The notes under the pieces are model-generated. The model was not told the origin of the DNA and did not search any database. It worked only from the letters and a program-made list of their open reading frames with translations. The position numbers and the translations under genes are program-made. This document shows, in pieces, positions 24,616 to 36,857 of a DNA stretch of 64,000 nucleotides; positions within the stretch are counted from its first letter, which is position 1, and each line of letters starts with the position of its first letter. This DNA is from Drechmeria coniospora (lineage: Eukaryota; Ascomycota; Sordariomycetes; Hypocreales; Ophiocordycipitaceae): positions 1,240,001-1,304,000 of the forward strand of contig NC_054391.1 in NCBI RefSeq assembly GCF_001625195.1, read 5' to 3'.

Positions 24616-26879
24616 GGCGGCGGCGGTGGCAGGCCGTAACCCTGGCCGGGGTGAGGTTGATGGGGTGAGTGTACGTGTTCCGTTCGGGTTCGGGGGGGGG
24701 TTACGTGAACATGATCGGTAGGCGGAGGAGGATGCCGGGCGTCAGGACCGGCGAGGGAATGCACAAGGAGGATGCTCGCCGCCGCCGTCGTAGGTCGGGC
24801 CGCCGTCGCTGAAGGTTGCACCTTGCACCTTGCACCTTTGCACTCTGTACCGCGTTCCACCGTCTCGGCGTCGGCAGCAGAGGCTGTGGCGGTTGGCCGA
24901 GGTGGCCAAGGAGGGGGGGCCGAGGAGGGGGGAGGTTGCTGCCTCGGCAGAGAGGAGACTGGGTGGGCGGCAAAGGGACGGGCGGTCGAAGCGATCGAAG
25001 GAGGGAGCGCAATGTCGAATCTAGGTTGGGGAGGGAGCCGATGTCGGGTAGGACGTGAAATGTCCAGGACGGTGACGGGTTCTGGCTCGTGCTGCTGCGG
25101 AGAAGGGTTAGGCTCACCGACGGGCTGGCAGGACGAACAGGTTCGAGACCAAAAGCAGATGGGGGGGGGGTTCTGGTATTCCTTCCTTCCGGTACCTGCG
25201 AGCTATTACTACTTACTGATCTAGGCACTATGTAAGCCTGTCTGGCGGTGACGTAGTCGGTAGCGCGGCCACTAAATGCCTAGCACCCGGACAAGTACGG
25301 AGTACGGAGGACGAAGTGCCCGCTAGCAGAAGGGAACTAAGGGAACTGTTGGACCGACATCGATCCAGCCGCCAGGGAGCCTCACTGGCGTGATCACCGG
25401 TGGCAGTGCAAAGCGAGGTAATTCCACTGGTGGGCGCATGAGGCGGTGGTACGTACATGTACCTCTCCACGAACACAGGTTCGCTCCGTTCCTCCTCAAC
25501 ATGTATCTACAGTACTCCGTATATTCAGCAGATGTACGGAGTACATGTATGTAGAACGTAGTGTTGCCGTGCCTTGCCCGTGTACGCCTTCTAGCACTCC
25601 TCCCTAGCACTCCTCCCTAGAACTCCTCCGTCGTATAATACAGGCAGTACAGCTTACAGTTTGTCGTCCCCGTACATGTGCTGTACTTGCTGTACTTGAG
25701 CACCCAGCTCTCTTATCACCTTTGCCATCGTGGATCCCCAGAATATACCTAGTAAGTACTACCCAGGACCCGTACAGAGTACCCATGTACGGAATACTGC
25801 AGGTATTATACTTGTACGGAGTAGAATCAACTCTGTACAACCACACTACAGTACACGCTGTAACTACTTAGGTACTCCATGGGGTGCCCCGTACTGGTAC
25901 AACGTACTAGGTACTAATGTATTCAGCATTGTCACTCGCCACCATGAGAGGCATCTAAGTACTACAGTAATAATAATAATATCTACATATATGCATGTAC
26001 TGTACTTGGATGTACTGCACTTGGAGGTAGGTGTACTAGTACTCAGTACTCCGTGGTACACGAAATGTTTACTACCGTGTACTTACTGTACACTTTCTTG
26101 CAATGGTACAGTGCATCCATCGTCGTGTGGTCGCGCCTATATTTACCTAGTATCTACAGTTCATTCATGCTAACAATGCACCCGAGCTTCAGAGCCGCAA
26201 AGTTCCCCCGCCCTTCATGGCCAGATTATCCAGGCCAGTTGGATAATACTACCAAGGTAGGTACTTTTTAGGTATATCATTACTGTAAGTATCCCGTACT
26301 GTACCAATTAGCTTATCCGGTTCTTCTCTACTGGTATTTATTACCGAGTACTACCTAGTACCTAGTAGGTAATACAGAGCACTCCGTACTTGTACGGAGT
26401 ACAACGACTTAGCTCTCGTCATTGTTCCCATCACATTACGTCATCAGGAGGCCTCAATCCCAGGTACGTAAGAAACATGACACCTGTATGGAAGTAAATC
26501 ACACCAAACAACACATTTCCATCATGCTGCCGATCCAAGCCAACGTCTGAAGAAATGCGACACGCCACACATATCTGGCATGTGCCCTACCTCGAGCTCG
26601 CCTGGCCACAGCCGCACCCGTTTCGCCTCTCTCGGACACGCTCTGCTACGTTGATCATGACGTAGCCTCACTTTCGTCGTACCTCCGACTGCTGCACCCT
26701 AAATCGAGCCTACCGGACCAAAACCGTGCCACCAACTTCTAAATCTTCATTCAATGACATACCCTTGGAGTGTTTCCATGCGCTTCCAAATTTGCCTCCA
26801 TCCTCATCACGTGCTTCTTCCGCCTCGCACTCAACACACACCTACATGCTGTGGTGGACGGGAGGATGGCCGTCATACA
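24616..26879. other. Gene-free divergent promoter region with GTAC island
   Basis: The segment separates the start of VPS13 (minus) from the start of the DUF3429 gene (plus). Near VPS13 there are purine-rich stretches and four imperfect TTGCACC units (24813-24842). From 25240 to about 26410 GTAC words are dense (for example 25495-25560 and 26380-26405). The last 450 bases are ordinary and should contain the promoter and leader of the downstream gene. I see no coding region. Confidence 0.65.
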
Positions 26880-28144
26880 ATGACAAGCAACAATGTAGCC
26901 ATGTCTCGGCCATTGAATGCCATTTTTCGCCTTGTGCCTCAGATTTCGTTGGCAACCCGGTCCTTTCGGCCGCTTCTCAACGGCCTTCTTTCCCCGCCTC
27001 GCCTCACACCTCCTTCGCTGCTGTGGGCGCCTCCCGTCGGTCGCTTTGTCTGTCGCTTCACCAGCGACAGCTTGGCTCAGCGGCCACCAAGAAAATCATC
27101 GGACATTGAGCATGAGAAAAGATTAGCTCGTGAGGTCATCAAGCCAAGGCCTGGTGATATCTCAAGTCATGGCTCCCGACGCCCAATCCTGGAGCCATCG
27201 CCCGGAGCGCCTCGGGGACAGGCCCTCGGCGACGGTCTCAGACACGATATTGTATGCTCAGCCGAAGGAATCCCTCATTTCGATACCTAACACCACGTAG
27301 GAGGTTGTTCACGATACATTCCGCCTCGCCCACGTGCCCAGAGAATCGTTGCATCTAGGTCTTGCCGGTACCATCCCATACCTTGCCACTTCTCTCTCCA
27401 CCGTGTACCTGGCCTGGGATCTCACAAAAGAGCTCCCCACGGGCAACGCATTCTACGATGCCATATTCCTCAACCACGATACGGCGAACCATCTCCAGAG
27501 CGTGGTAGAACCACTGCAACTCGGCTACGGCGCGGTCATCATCTCCTTCCTCGGCGCCATTCACTGGGTAGGCCTGCGAGAAGTCCTTTGACGGAGTCTG
27601 AATCCATTCGGCTGACAAACCCAATTTTGATCTTCAGGGGTTGGAGTATGCCGAGCAGACGTCCCTTCGAGAGCGCACTCGCTTCCGCTACGGCATGGGC
27701 GTGGCCGCCTGCGTAGTGGCTTGGCCCACTCTGTTCATGCCTTTTGAGTACGCGCTGACGACGCAGTTCATGGCTTTTCTCGGATTATACTTTGCCGACG
27801 CACGCGCTGCCTCTCGGGGCTGGGCTCCCGCATGGTACGGCACTTACCGTTTTCTGCTTACCACCATTGTCGGTCTGGCCTTGTTTGTTTCCCTCGTCGG
27901 ACGTGCCAAAATAGGCGAGCACAGCAGGCTCGGCGGCCGGGAGCTCTCATCGAGCATGTCCGGCGCTGGAGTAGCTGATGCATCAACGGACTGGGCCAAG
28001 ATGGAGGCGGAGGAAAAGAAGAGGCTGAAGAGCAAGGAGGAGGCGGCGAAGAAGAAGGCCGAAAAGGAGGAGTCCAGGACTCGTGGCAGAGGCAACGAGA
28101 ACGAAGTGAAGGACGAGACTCGGAGAGGCCCGCATCAAGACTGA
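26880..28144 (+). CDS. DUF3429 mitochondrial inner-membrane protein
   Basis: Three exons: 26880-27251, 27301-27567 and 27638-28144, 381 aa. Intron 1 (49 bp) starts GTATGC, has CCTAAC and ends CGTAG. Intron 2 (70 bp) runs GTAGGC..CTTCAG and joins AIHW to GLEYAEQT. The N-terminus is rich in Arg, Ser and Leu with almost no acidic residues, as in mitochondrial presequences. The core matches the DUF3429/TMEM69-like family: VPRESLHLGLAGTIPYLATS, LGYGAVIISFLGAIHWGLEY, RFRYGMG, then three or four further hydrophobic segments including FLGLYFADARAASRGWAPAW. The C-terminal 60 residues form a charged Lys/Glu coiled segment. The family is annotated in fungi as a mitochondrial inner-membrane protein of unknown biochemical role. 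The start is uncertain: ATGs at 26754, 26880 and 26901 are in frame; 26880 and 26901 both leave a good presequence. Confidence 0.85.
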
Positions 28145-28633
28145 GCAAACGACAAACAGGAGGGCAGGGATGGCAAAGAGAAGGATGCAAAACAAAAGGG
28201 CGGCAACGAGCAGGACGGCATGGCGAAAGTACACATGGTTCAATGGTGACACTCCTGTCTCTCAGGGACGAATCAGTCAAAGTCAAAGTAACACGACCAC
28301 CTCTTTTTTTTATCATCTGCAGCAACTCTCACCGCGTGTCCCGTAATCATGTCATATATCTTTCATACTCTCGCACACCTCGTCTCGGGGCAGCAGGATC
28401 CCCTGACCCCGTTTCCAGCCGGCCGCACCCTAGATGAACAGACGCATGGAAGGAAGGGGGTATGTCTCCCAACGCCAAGAAAATGCGCAAATACACTCTA
28501 CAGCAGCTGGTTATGATCAAAAAACCAGGCCAGATTGGTCCTCCCGTCGTCTCGTCATAGCAGCCGTAGGGAACCCATTAGAACTCATCTCTCGAGACTC
28601 GAGCACGCGCAATGCCTTCCCGCCAGAGTGCGC
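28145..28633. other. Intergenic spacer between convergent genes
   Basis: These 489 bases separate the stop codons of the DUF3429 gene and STU2 and should hold both 3' UTRs. A T-rich run lies near 28302-28315. No other feature is seen. Confidence 0.55.
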
Positions 28634-31472
28634 TCAGGGCCGCGCAAACCCCTGCTTCGCCTTGAGACTGTTAGATCCTCCCGCTCTCGTCCGCTTCGGG
28701 TGGATAAGGGAACCAACCTTCATCTGCTCGATGCGGGCCTTCAGTTGGCTCGTCACCTCGGCCGCTCTCCTCCAGCTTTCGCCCTCGCCGCTGCTGGTGG
28801 GTTGCAGCAGCATCGACGTCGGTCGTTCTCGTCGAACGGCAGGGCCTTGATCGTTGCCATCGTCTCGCTGCATCGGCACGTTTCTGTAGCCGCGAGCTGG
28901 GGAATCGGGTCCCGAAGAAAGGGCGCTCACGGAGTACCTCATTTCCGGGCTCACCTTGCTCCTCGGGAACACCACCTCGCCGTTTTCTTTCTCCTCCGAC
29001 ATCGTACTCGCGTAGCTCATCCGGTGCATCCCGCTCAGGGACGAGCCTTGGTCGCGCGATACACCGACGTCTTCGCGCACAGGCGACGTGATTGCTGTCC
29101 TCGAACGTTAGCGAGTGCGGCGACAAAAAAAAAGTCGACGGCGGGTGGTGGTCTTACTCGGACTGGCGAGGCCCTCGGAACGGCTCAACGCTCTCTTTAA
29201 GCGCTCCAGTTCCCGGCGCAATCGCTCGTTGACCTGCTCCGTGGCATCGGCATCGCCGCGAGCGCGGACAAGCTGCGTCTCCTTCGCCTTGATGCACAAG
29301 ACATCGCGCGTATGGTCCTCTATCAAGCCGGCATTCTGGTTCTTCAACTCTTGAATCTCCGATCTGAACTTGCTTCGTTCCTGCCTCATGTCATCCAATT
29401 GCCGCGTGAGCTGCTCGTTTGTCGACCGCAGCTCCTCCAGCTCGGCTCGCTCCATCGTCGTGAGTCCGCTGGAAGGCGTGGGAGACTCGGGCGCCATGGG
29501 AGGTGCCGCCGCCGCCGCCGGTTTGGCCAGCGATCGACCCGTGAGGCCCCGGGAGAGGCCGGCTCGCGGTTGCGGGGGGGGGTCGTCGTCGGCCGGCATC
29601 ACCGGCGGCCCCGCCAAAGGTCGTCTCGGGGACGCAGCTCCCGGCGCCCCGAGCGTTCGTTTCTGCGGCGCCTTGAGTCCCCCGAGGCCAGACGGCTTGG
29701 GCATCCCCAGCTTGCTACCGGCCGGCGTCGCCTTGGCGCTCGGCCGCGGCGACATTGGCGTCGATTCCGCGGCCGAGGCCGGCGTCAGCGCCGCCTTCTT
29801 CGCGACCGGCTTCTTCGCGCCCATGACCTTTTTCACCGCCGGGGGCGGCGCCCTCGCCACGGGCTTCGGCTTCTCTCTTGCTTTGACCTCGGCGGTTTCG
29901 AAAAACTCCTTGACTTTGTTCTTCCGAATGTCGTCCAGACCTTCGAGGTAGGGGCCCATGGCTCGCTCGCCGAGAATCTTCATGACGGTTCCCAAGATCT
30001 CGGCACCTCCGTCACGCAGCGCGGGACTCGACTCGGACAGCAGCTTCTTCCCGGACTCGCAGATGGTCGCAATCTCGGGCTTGGCCGGAACCTCACGCGT
30101 CGTCCTGAGGCAGCGGATCAAGAAGCGCATGGTGCCCTCCTTGACCTGGGGGTTCTTGTTGCCGAGATAGGCAACGATGTCCTCGAGACATTCGGTGAGG
30201 TTGGTGGCGTCGAAGACTCCGTCGAGGGCGCCGCCGAGGGCATCGGCGACCGTCTGCTTCTTCTCCTTCAAACGATCCATGACGGGCTGCATGACGACGG
30301 CACGGTGCTTCGCAAACGCTTTGCGTAGACCCTTGGCGAGCAACTCGATGCACTGGGCGGCCTGCGTGACGACGGCAACGTTGGCATCCTTCATGCACTT
30401 GGCCAAGCCCCGGACCTCGTCGTTGAAGTCGGTGTCTTTGATGCGAGGCACGTTGAGGGCCTGCGCGAGGGCTTCGACGGCATCCTTGCGGTCCTTCCAC
30501 TTTGGCGACGCCAGCATTTCGCCAAAGTTGGGGGGGATCTTTTTCGAAACGTCGACCGGCTCGGCCAGAGAAAAGGCATCCACTTCGGCGTCGTCGTCAG
30601 CGTCGTCGTCGGGATTCTCGCCGTCGTCATCGCCCGCAGGGGGGGCGGCCGATGCTGCAGCTTGCTGTGATCGCAGCAATCGTTCCTGCTTTGGCGGCGG
30701 CTCGGTCTTGATCTTTTCGAACTGCGCCTCGAGGTCCGATTGTTGGGTCGGTTTGAGCTCTCCCCAGAACATGGGCTTCATGGCCTCGCGCAGCCACCGG
30801 TACAGTTCGACCGTCAGATTCGTCGCCTCGGCACGAACATTCTTGTCGGCGGCGCTGAACAGCTTGGGCAGAGCCTTGAGAATCGGCTTGGGGTCGACGA
30901 GCTTGCATCCGTAGTTGTGGAAGATGGCGGTCAGCGCGTTCAGCGTGGCCGCCACGTTCTTGGGCACTTTGTTGGACAGGCCCGGCATGACATCCTCCAG
31001 AACGGGCGCGGCAACGTCAAGCTCAATGTATAGCAGGATCGCTTCGAGCGCGTTCTGTTTCGTCGCAGCCCTCGTCGACGAAAGGGACTTCTCCACCATG
31101 GGCGTGACGGTGTAGGGGCGCGTGCGCATGGCACAATCCCGACCGCCAAACTTCAAGAAGGCGCATAGCGCAATGATGCCTTCTTGCTGGGCCGCAACGT
31201 TGGAATCGGTCACTGCCGACTTCCAGAGACCGGCATCGTTGAGGAATGGGCGAAAGCAAGGGTCGGACTCGTCGGGCGAGGCCGAGAACTGTTTGGCCGC
31301 TTCTTCGTACGCCTCCTTTCTCACCTTCCATATCTGCGAGGAGTGCGATTAGTCATGTATTCGATGCCATATCGGTGTTTGATGTTCCGCCTCGATGAGC
31401 GCAAGATGGTACCTTATGGGCAAAGCGATCGGACAACGGCAACGAGCTGAAATCCTCCTCTTTATCCGCCAT
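28634..31472 (-). CDS. STU2: XMAP215/Dis1-family microtubule polymerase
   Basis: Three exons: 31413-31472, 29158-31333 and 28634-29094, 898 aa. Intron 1 (31334-31412, GTACCA..TCGCAG) joins FAHK to IWKVRKEAYEEA. Intron 2 (29095-29157, GTAAGA..GCTAAC..GACAG) joins LASP to TITSPVRED and was needed to avoid an early stop. The protein speeds tubulin addition at microtubule plus ends and acts at kinetochores and spindle poles. Two TOG domains are seen, at about 20-235 and 280-520 (for example WKSAVTDSNVAAQQEGIIAL and WKDRKDAVEALAQAL), separated by an acidic linker. A basic Ser/Pro/Lys linker (about 520-650) likely binds the microtubule lattice. A dimerising coiled coil lies at about 650-740, followed by a Ser-rich tail. 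Two TOGs plus a coiled coil is the Stu2/Alp14 layout of fungi; animal members have five TOGs. The start MADKEEDF is supported by the short first exon. Confidence 0.94.
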
Positions 31473-33188
31473 GGTGGTGACGGCGGTGTCGTCAAGGTCG
31501 TCGTCGGTAGAGCCGGAGATTCGGCGACAAGAAAGCGGTCGTCTCTTTTGGACTTTGACGAGCCTGCCTACCCTGCGAATCAGTGACTGTATCGATCGTG
31601 GCCGAGGCTGTCTGTCCATGGTGCGTGGCAGATGCCGGAGTCGAGAGGAGACCTCAACAAGCACAGCAATACGACACGGGACAGCCAACTGTCTCGGCAG
31701 AGGACAGCATGGTTCACGTACCAAATCAAGAACCAGGACCACTCAGGCCGAGGAAGCGAGCGAGGAGATGGGCAAGCAGGCCGACGGGCAGGTGCTACTC
31801 CAAGCGCGGCACGGTCGAGCAAGCCGCAAGTCGAGGCAGCCAAGCGCCGTAAAACAGACGGGGGACCTATCTCGGGAGCTTAGAAGGAGGGCTCTCCTTC
31901 CTCGCTGGGGAGCGGCGAAGTCGGGAAAGTGATCGACCGCGGCGGTTGCGACGAAGGCGGACGGCGGGGAGAGCAGGAGATGGGGGATGACGCGCGCGGC
32001 TGACCCATACGACACGTCCAACGTCGGGCAGAATTGGAATTCTAGAGTTCTGAAACTGCAGAAGGAGCGTCTAGAGTATCGGATTGCTTCTGGTGACGGG
32101 AAAAGGACGTAAAGTGCAGAGCGTTGTTGTTGGGTTTAAAGATTCGGCGGCCCAAGCAAGAATCGAGCACACACCTGCAGGCAGAGACGTGGTAGGTGGA
32201 GGTGACAGTACTGTAGAGTAGTGGGAGCATTGTACTTGTGTGAGACAGACAACAGGAGTACTGTAAGTACTCCTGTACTGTAATAGTACTCCGTACATTG
32301 TATCGGCTAATACAACGGAGAGCCTGGTCGGCGACTCGGCGCACATGTGCTTCGTACCTGTACAGTATGTGCACAGTACATGTACAATGCCGTACGGAGC
32401 ACAAGTACAGTAGGTGTACAGAGTACAGAGTGCGGAGTACCAATCCCTTCGCAATACCTTGGTGCCTTGTACTGTACTTCGTAACCCCTACTTCTGCAAG
32501 AGGAAAGCTAATGCGAATGGCACCAATCATGGAAGCTCGCAGCGGTGCGGCTGTCCAGCCCTTGCCGAACGGCACGCTTTTGAATATTGCTTTTTCGAGC
32601 GAGAATGAGTAGCAAATGAAAGCGAATAGTGTCCGTTCCTTTGAGTGTGCGTGTGGATCACTCAGTACTGAAGCATTCTGGCATCTACAGTGATGAAGCA
32701 ATCTGCCTGCGAAAAAGGTACTGTATGTACTTGCACGATAGGTACTGTACGCATTTCAGTGTGCCATGTACATGTACTTGTAGGGTACTTGTGCTACCGA
32801 GAATAGGTACTACATGCTCTCCAGGCGTCCCTCCCCTCGCTGTTGTTGTTTACTCCTTCCTCCGCCACACAAGACTGCATTGCCAGAGAAACGGCGAGAA
32901 TCGGTCCACTTCTAGCACCATGATGCGGTAATAGGTGTACTTGCATGTACATGGAAGTACAGAGTCCAGTGAGGGGCCATTGTCACGCTAGAAGTCACTT
33001 TCTTTAGTGTCAACGTGGGGAAGTACTTGGCTGACGATAAGGTATACTTACAGTACGGAGTACTGCTGTACTCCGTACATGTAATTACTTGTATTATTAG
33101 TTGTACAAGTACTCCGTACATACAAGTATCCGTACGGAGTTCTCCCTACTAACATACCGTAAACGAACACTGACATGTAACTATACAC

Positions 33189-33207
33189 GCAAGTACGGAG
33201 TACTTGC
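33189..33207. repeat. Perfect GTAC-word hairpin
   Basis: GCAAGTAC and GTACTTGC form an 8-bp perfect inverted repeat around a GGA spacer. It is one of many such short palindromes in this island and shows how the common words combine. Confidence 0.7.
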
Positions 33208-33693
33208 ATGCAATATTACTGAATAAACATGTACTCCGTACTGTAAGTACAACTAATTAAGTACATGTACATTCACTTGCTGGTTCGGAGTAGGAGTACT
33301 TTAAGTACATCACTTAATTCTTGTACACACAAGTACTGTAGGTGTATTACGGAGCACGGAGTAATAATACTCCCTCCTCCTATTAAACGTACACTTATTT
33401 GCGTAAAAGTATTAATTGTACAGCGGATTGGCGCTGCAGCGCGACCGATGGTGACGATTCAGTTTTGCCACTATTATTACTCCAACAGACTGAATCGACA
33501 CTCGTGTTGCGTCGGAACTGAACTTGCCAGGTATTCATGTACGGAATTACGGAGTACGCATACTGTACAGCACATGCCATGCACGTACTCCGTACATTGC
33601 AGTCGTAAGTACTGTTGCTTGTGCAAATATATGCCAATCGGACTCCGTACTGCCAACTCCCAACATCTGCATGTTGACCGTAGGCAACCACAT

Positions 33694-33744
33694 CCCTCGT
33701 CTTCTCCAATCCCTCGTCTTCTCCAATCCCTCGTCTTCTCCAAA
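33694..33744. repeat. 17-bp tandem repeat, three copies
   Basis: Three head-to-tail copies of CCCTCGTCTTCTCCAAT; the third differs only at its last bases. Confidence 0.85.
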
Positions 33745-34721
33745 TCGAAGGATTCTTCTACAACCGACAACATACACCCAAAGGAACCGCCTCGCGCCTT
33801 GCCCTCATCCGTGATGGCCTGCATGAGACGGAGACGTTTGATGGCATTCCGCCAACATCGGAAGCAGTCGACTGGGGTCTGAGCAACAGGTCACACATTG
33901 TTCCGAAGCCGGCTGGCCTTTATCTTCGGCGCGCGGTGGGAGAGATGATTCCGAAGTGTTTAGTAAGCATAGTGTGCTGCGTATTGTATTTACATGAAGT
34001 ATTAATTAAAAGCTGCATGCATGGAGGTGTATTCCTGCATGATGAGGTACATGAATAAACTATTGCATCACTAATGGAGTGCATGTATCAACCATCTATT
34101 GCATCACTGATATGGTGTTCGCATTATTGTGGGTTGATTTCCCATTCGACAGCATGCGGTTATTAGCACCGACGAGGGCAATTGCACGTCGTTGGCAAGT
34201 GTCATCTCGATGCGTTTCTTTGTTTGACGTCGATGACGGCACATGCAGTTTATGACCAACGTGTATCCGTTGAAGCAGCGTCATCGTTTCGCTCATTGGG
34301 GGGGGGTCGGGGGGGTGTTGGGACCATGAAGCACATTGTCGGCCAGTCTCACCATGCTAGAGGCCTTGAAGCAAGCGCCATACACAGGTGATTGCCGGTC
34401 GTCTCTTACGTTTCGTTCGACGAGTAGATTACATTATTGTATGCAGGCACTACCATCCTGCAAGCTCGGTTCGGACCCTCACCTTAGGGGGGCACACAGC
34501 AGCAGGAAGAAATCGACAAAGACACGGCACAAAGGCGAGCAAAGGGATATGCAGTATTGTATTTCCACTGTAGACTAGAGAATACAGTCTACTTGGATTG
34601 AGGTCGGCAGCCTGTCCCAAAGCGCCGTTTACTTGTGAAGCTTTGCGCGTGCAGCGCTCGGTAGACTTACGCAGTGGTGGGCAGCAAACGTGCCTGAGCT
34701 AGCTTTCCAATTCAGCATACT

Positions 34722-34790
34722 TTGCTTCAGGATGTTTTGCTTCAGGATTCTTTGCTTCGGGATGCTTTCTTCAAGATGCCTTGCTAGCAA
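34722..34790. repeat. Degenerate 15-16 bp tandem repeat
   Basis: About four diverged copies of TTTGCTTCAGGATG. Differences between copies are mostly transitions. The block ends about 50 bases before a decayed coding region. Confidence 0.65.
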
Positions 34791-34837
34791 ATCCATACTT
34801 GTGCTGCAGACCATAGGTTTGCTAGTAACTCCACGCA

Positions 34838-35524
34838 ATGAGGAATGCCCTCCCAAGGCGTCTCCTTGCCACATATATTAAGCACATTTCATCTGCTAAT
34901 CGAGGTCTCGAGTTCTCATCTTACTATACTACGGAAAAAGAGAGCCAAACCACCTTTCAAGCAACGTTCACATCCTGAAACGACTACCCATATGTCTGGA
35001 GCAAACTCGGCAAAGACAACATTGGCATCTGGGTGGAAAAGGAAAAGATGGGACCTGAAATTCTCGTCGAGTACACCAACCCGAGTCAGGCGACGAGGGA
35101 TATTGACCAATACTGCCGTGAATACGCGAGGCGGAACCTATCTCGTTACGAGGTAACCAGGGCCGTCGTCCGATGTGTTCCTATGCGATGGTATGTCCAA
35201 GTTTCCGATCCCAGAACGGCAGCACTGTTTTACGAAGCTTAAGACGTCACAGTGGAGGGCAAGCATGGCATCAGGGAGGATCAAACGCCGCTGCTCCTGA
35301 GCACTTGACCGTCATGTACTTTCAGAACGGCAATGCACCAGGCGAATACAAGCTCATCACTGTCTGCCATATACACAGGGCGGATCCCGTCAACAATGAA
35401 AATAGGACGCAGGATGTGAACCAATTTGGTGGAACAGCAAAGAGACAAGGCGATACTTCGGCCAGATGGAAGGTTTGGTGAGTTCCGCCATGACGATGCC
35501 AAGGCAGGTCTGGTTGACTGTTGA
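34838..35524 (+). pseudogene. Decayed protein-coding gene of unknown family
   Basis: One frame can be followed from an ATG at 34838 to a stop at 35522-35524 (229 codons) with protein-like sequence in most parts. It is interrupted by TGA at 34976, TAA at 35240 and TGA at 35306. Between about 35290 and 35450 the protein-like sequence moves to another frame (LTVMYFQNGNAPGEYKLITV) and then returns to the first frame (ILRPDGRFGEFRHDDAKAGL), which suggests two compensating indels. Other clear pieces are YPYVWSKLGKDNIGIWVEKE and EILVEYTNPSQATRDIDQYC. I do not recognise the family. No GT..AG introns of normal length remove the stops. Two of the stops could derive from CAA and CGA by C-to-T change, as repeat-induced point mutation produces. 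It lies in the least GC-rich part of the window, among repeats. A highly spliced living gene cannot be fully excluded. Confidence 0.5.
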
Positions 35525-36329
35525 TGATGTACAATGGAGAATTCAGACGTGGCAGGGTAATGAACGTGGCAATGTAAGATGCTATCGTCGATTAATGTAC
35601 CATAGCTACTATTTGATAAAATATCCTTTAACCATATCTTACTCGGGTGCATATGAATAGTAATACGAATACTTGCCGGCCGATAATGTCACTGTAGATG
35701 GGGCCGAACGCTTATTGCACTGGCCCGCCTACCCTACACCAAGAGTGCCGTGTTTGTGTTTGTGTGGACGTGCTTGCGGTGAGACAGGCGATTAAGTGGA
35801 AATCTATTCGTGAATGTTCATGATAGAGCATGTCTCCTAGTAATCCGTCAACCGACCCTGTCCCTACAACAATGGATGACAAAAGGCTTCGACATGGAAT
35901 CGGGCTTACAGTACGCATGTGTGCGAGCAACGCATTTTCTGTTGCTGCACTCCTGGCACCACAACATGCTGAATGACGACGCAAATCCGGCCACGAGGAG
36001 GCAAGGCTGTCCTGACCGTTGCATTCATAGAGATGTTTCATCCGGGGGTGCCTCGCCGGCGCCTTCCTCTGCCTCCTCCGCTGCACCTATGACGCTGCCA
36101 AGCTGTTGCCCACTTGCCGATCCGCTTACCTGCTCACGAACGGCTTCGCCATTTTATTTCGAACATTTCTTTGAAGATTACATTGTCCCTTTTTTTCAGC
36201 CGTCCCTCCGTAGCACAATGGCCTTATTCAAGCGAATGAAGTCGAAGCGGAAGGAGATCTGACAAGTTGCGTGAGGGCTTCAGCGCCAGACCCTATTTGG
36301 CTCTCATTGATAAGAGAAAGGGGCAAGCT

Positions 36330-36690
36330 CTCCTTCGCACCTTTGGTTTGCGTCGACGCAATTTGAAAACATTGATACGGCCAAGCGGCAGGCACTCCGT
36401 CGTGCCTTTGGATTACATGTACGGGGATGCAAGCTTTGCCGCCAGGGGCTCCTTGATACCTTTGGTTTGCGTCAACGAAGCTTTGCAACCATGGTCAAAG
36501 CAAAGCGGCAGGCGCTCCTTCGTATCATTGGTTTACGCCGACGCAAGCTTTGCAACGAGGCAATGTTGCAGGGCCTTCCTTTTCCTTTGGTTTGCCTCGA
36601 CGCTTTGTTAGCAGCCTTTTCCCTACCACCATGAAGCAAAGCGCCGGGCGTACCGATTAACTTTGGTTTACGTTGACGCCCTCGCTGGTT
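36330..36690. repeat. Diverged tandem array with CTTTGGTTTGCGTCGACGCA core
   Basis: Six copies of a core like CTTTGGTTTGCGTCGACGCA start at 36341, 36406, 36460, 36527 (as ATTGG), 36585 and 36661, spaced 54-76 bases. Before the core several copies carry AAGCGGCAGGCGCTCCTTCG and after it AAGCTTTGCAACCA. In one frame the better copies read KRQALLRTFGLRRRKLCN, but the copies are not kept in one common frame. Confidence 0.75.
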
Positions 36691-36707
36691 AATAAAATAC
36701 TGACATG

Positions 36708-36774
36708 GTCACGTAATGATGAGATGACATTAGATTGCCCCTCCTATTAACCTTTCCCCTACGATGCTTGATGC
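36708..36774 (+). repeat. Diverged copy of the NTR1 promoter segment
   Basis: The segment starting GTCACGTAATGATGAGATG is a diverged copy of 37176-37241, which starts GTCACGTGATGATAAGATA and ends 40 bases before the NTR1 ATG. Both share GATTGC and CGATGCTTGATG at the same spacing, with a one-base offset. Most mismatches are transitions. Confidence 0.6.
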
Positions 36775-36857
36775 ATGCAGTACCTGTTGGTGTTCGATCA
36801 GCCGTCCTTGCACGTGCATGACTAAGCCGTAGGCTGCATGGCGTTGCTTTGCGAGGC

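Larger units (their letters stand above)
31473..34837. other. Gene-free region with GTAC island and small repeats
   Basis: The first 600 bases should hold the STU2 promoter and leader. From about 32200 to 33660 GTAC words are very dense, with near-perfect hairpins such as 33189-33207. A 17-bp tandem repeat (33694-33744) and a degenerate TTTGCTTCAGGATG repeat (34722-34790) follow. The GC content falls after about 33900. No intact gene is supported. Confidence 0.65.

Noticed and set aside
20347..24639. 1,430-codon open frame on the plus strand opposite VPS13
   Set aside because: It is the mirror of the GC-rich VPS13 codons (Asp/Val/Leu/Gly-rich translation without domains). VPS13 on the minus strand is certain.
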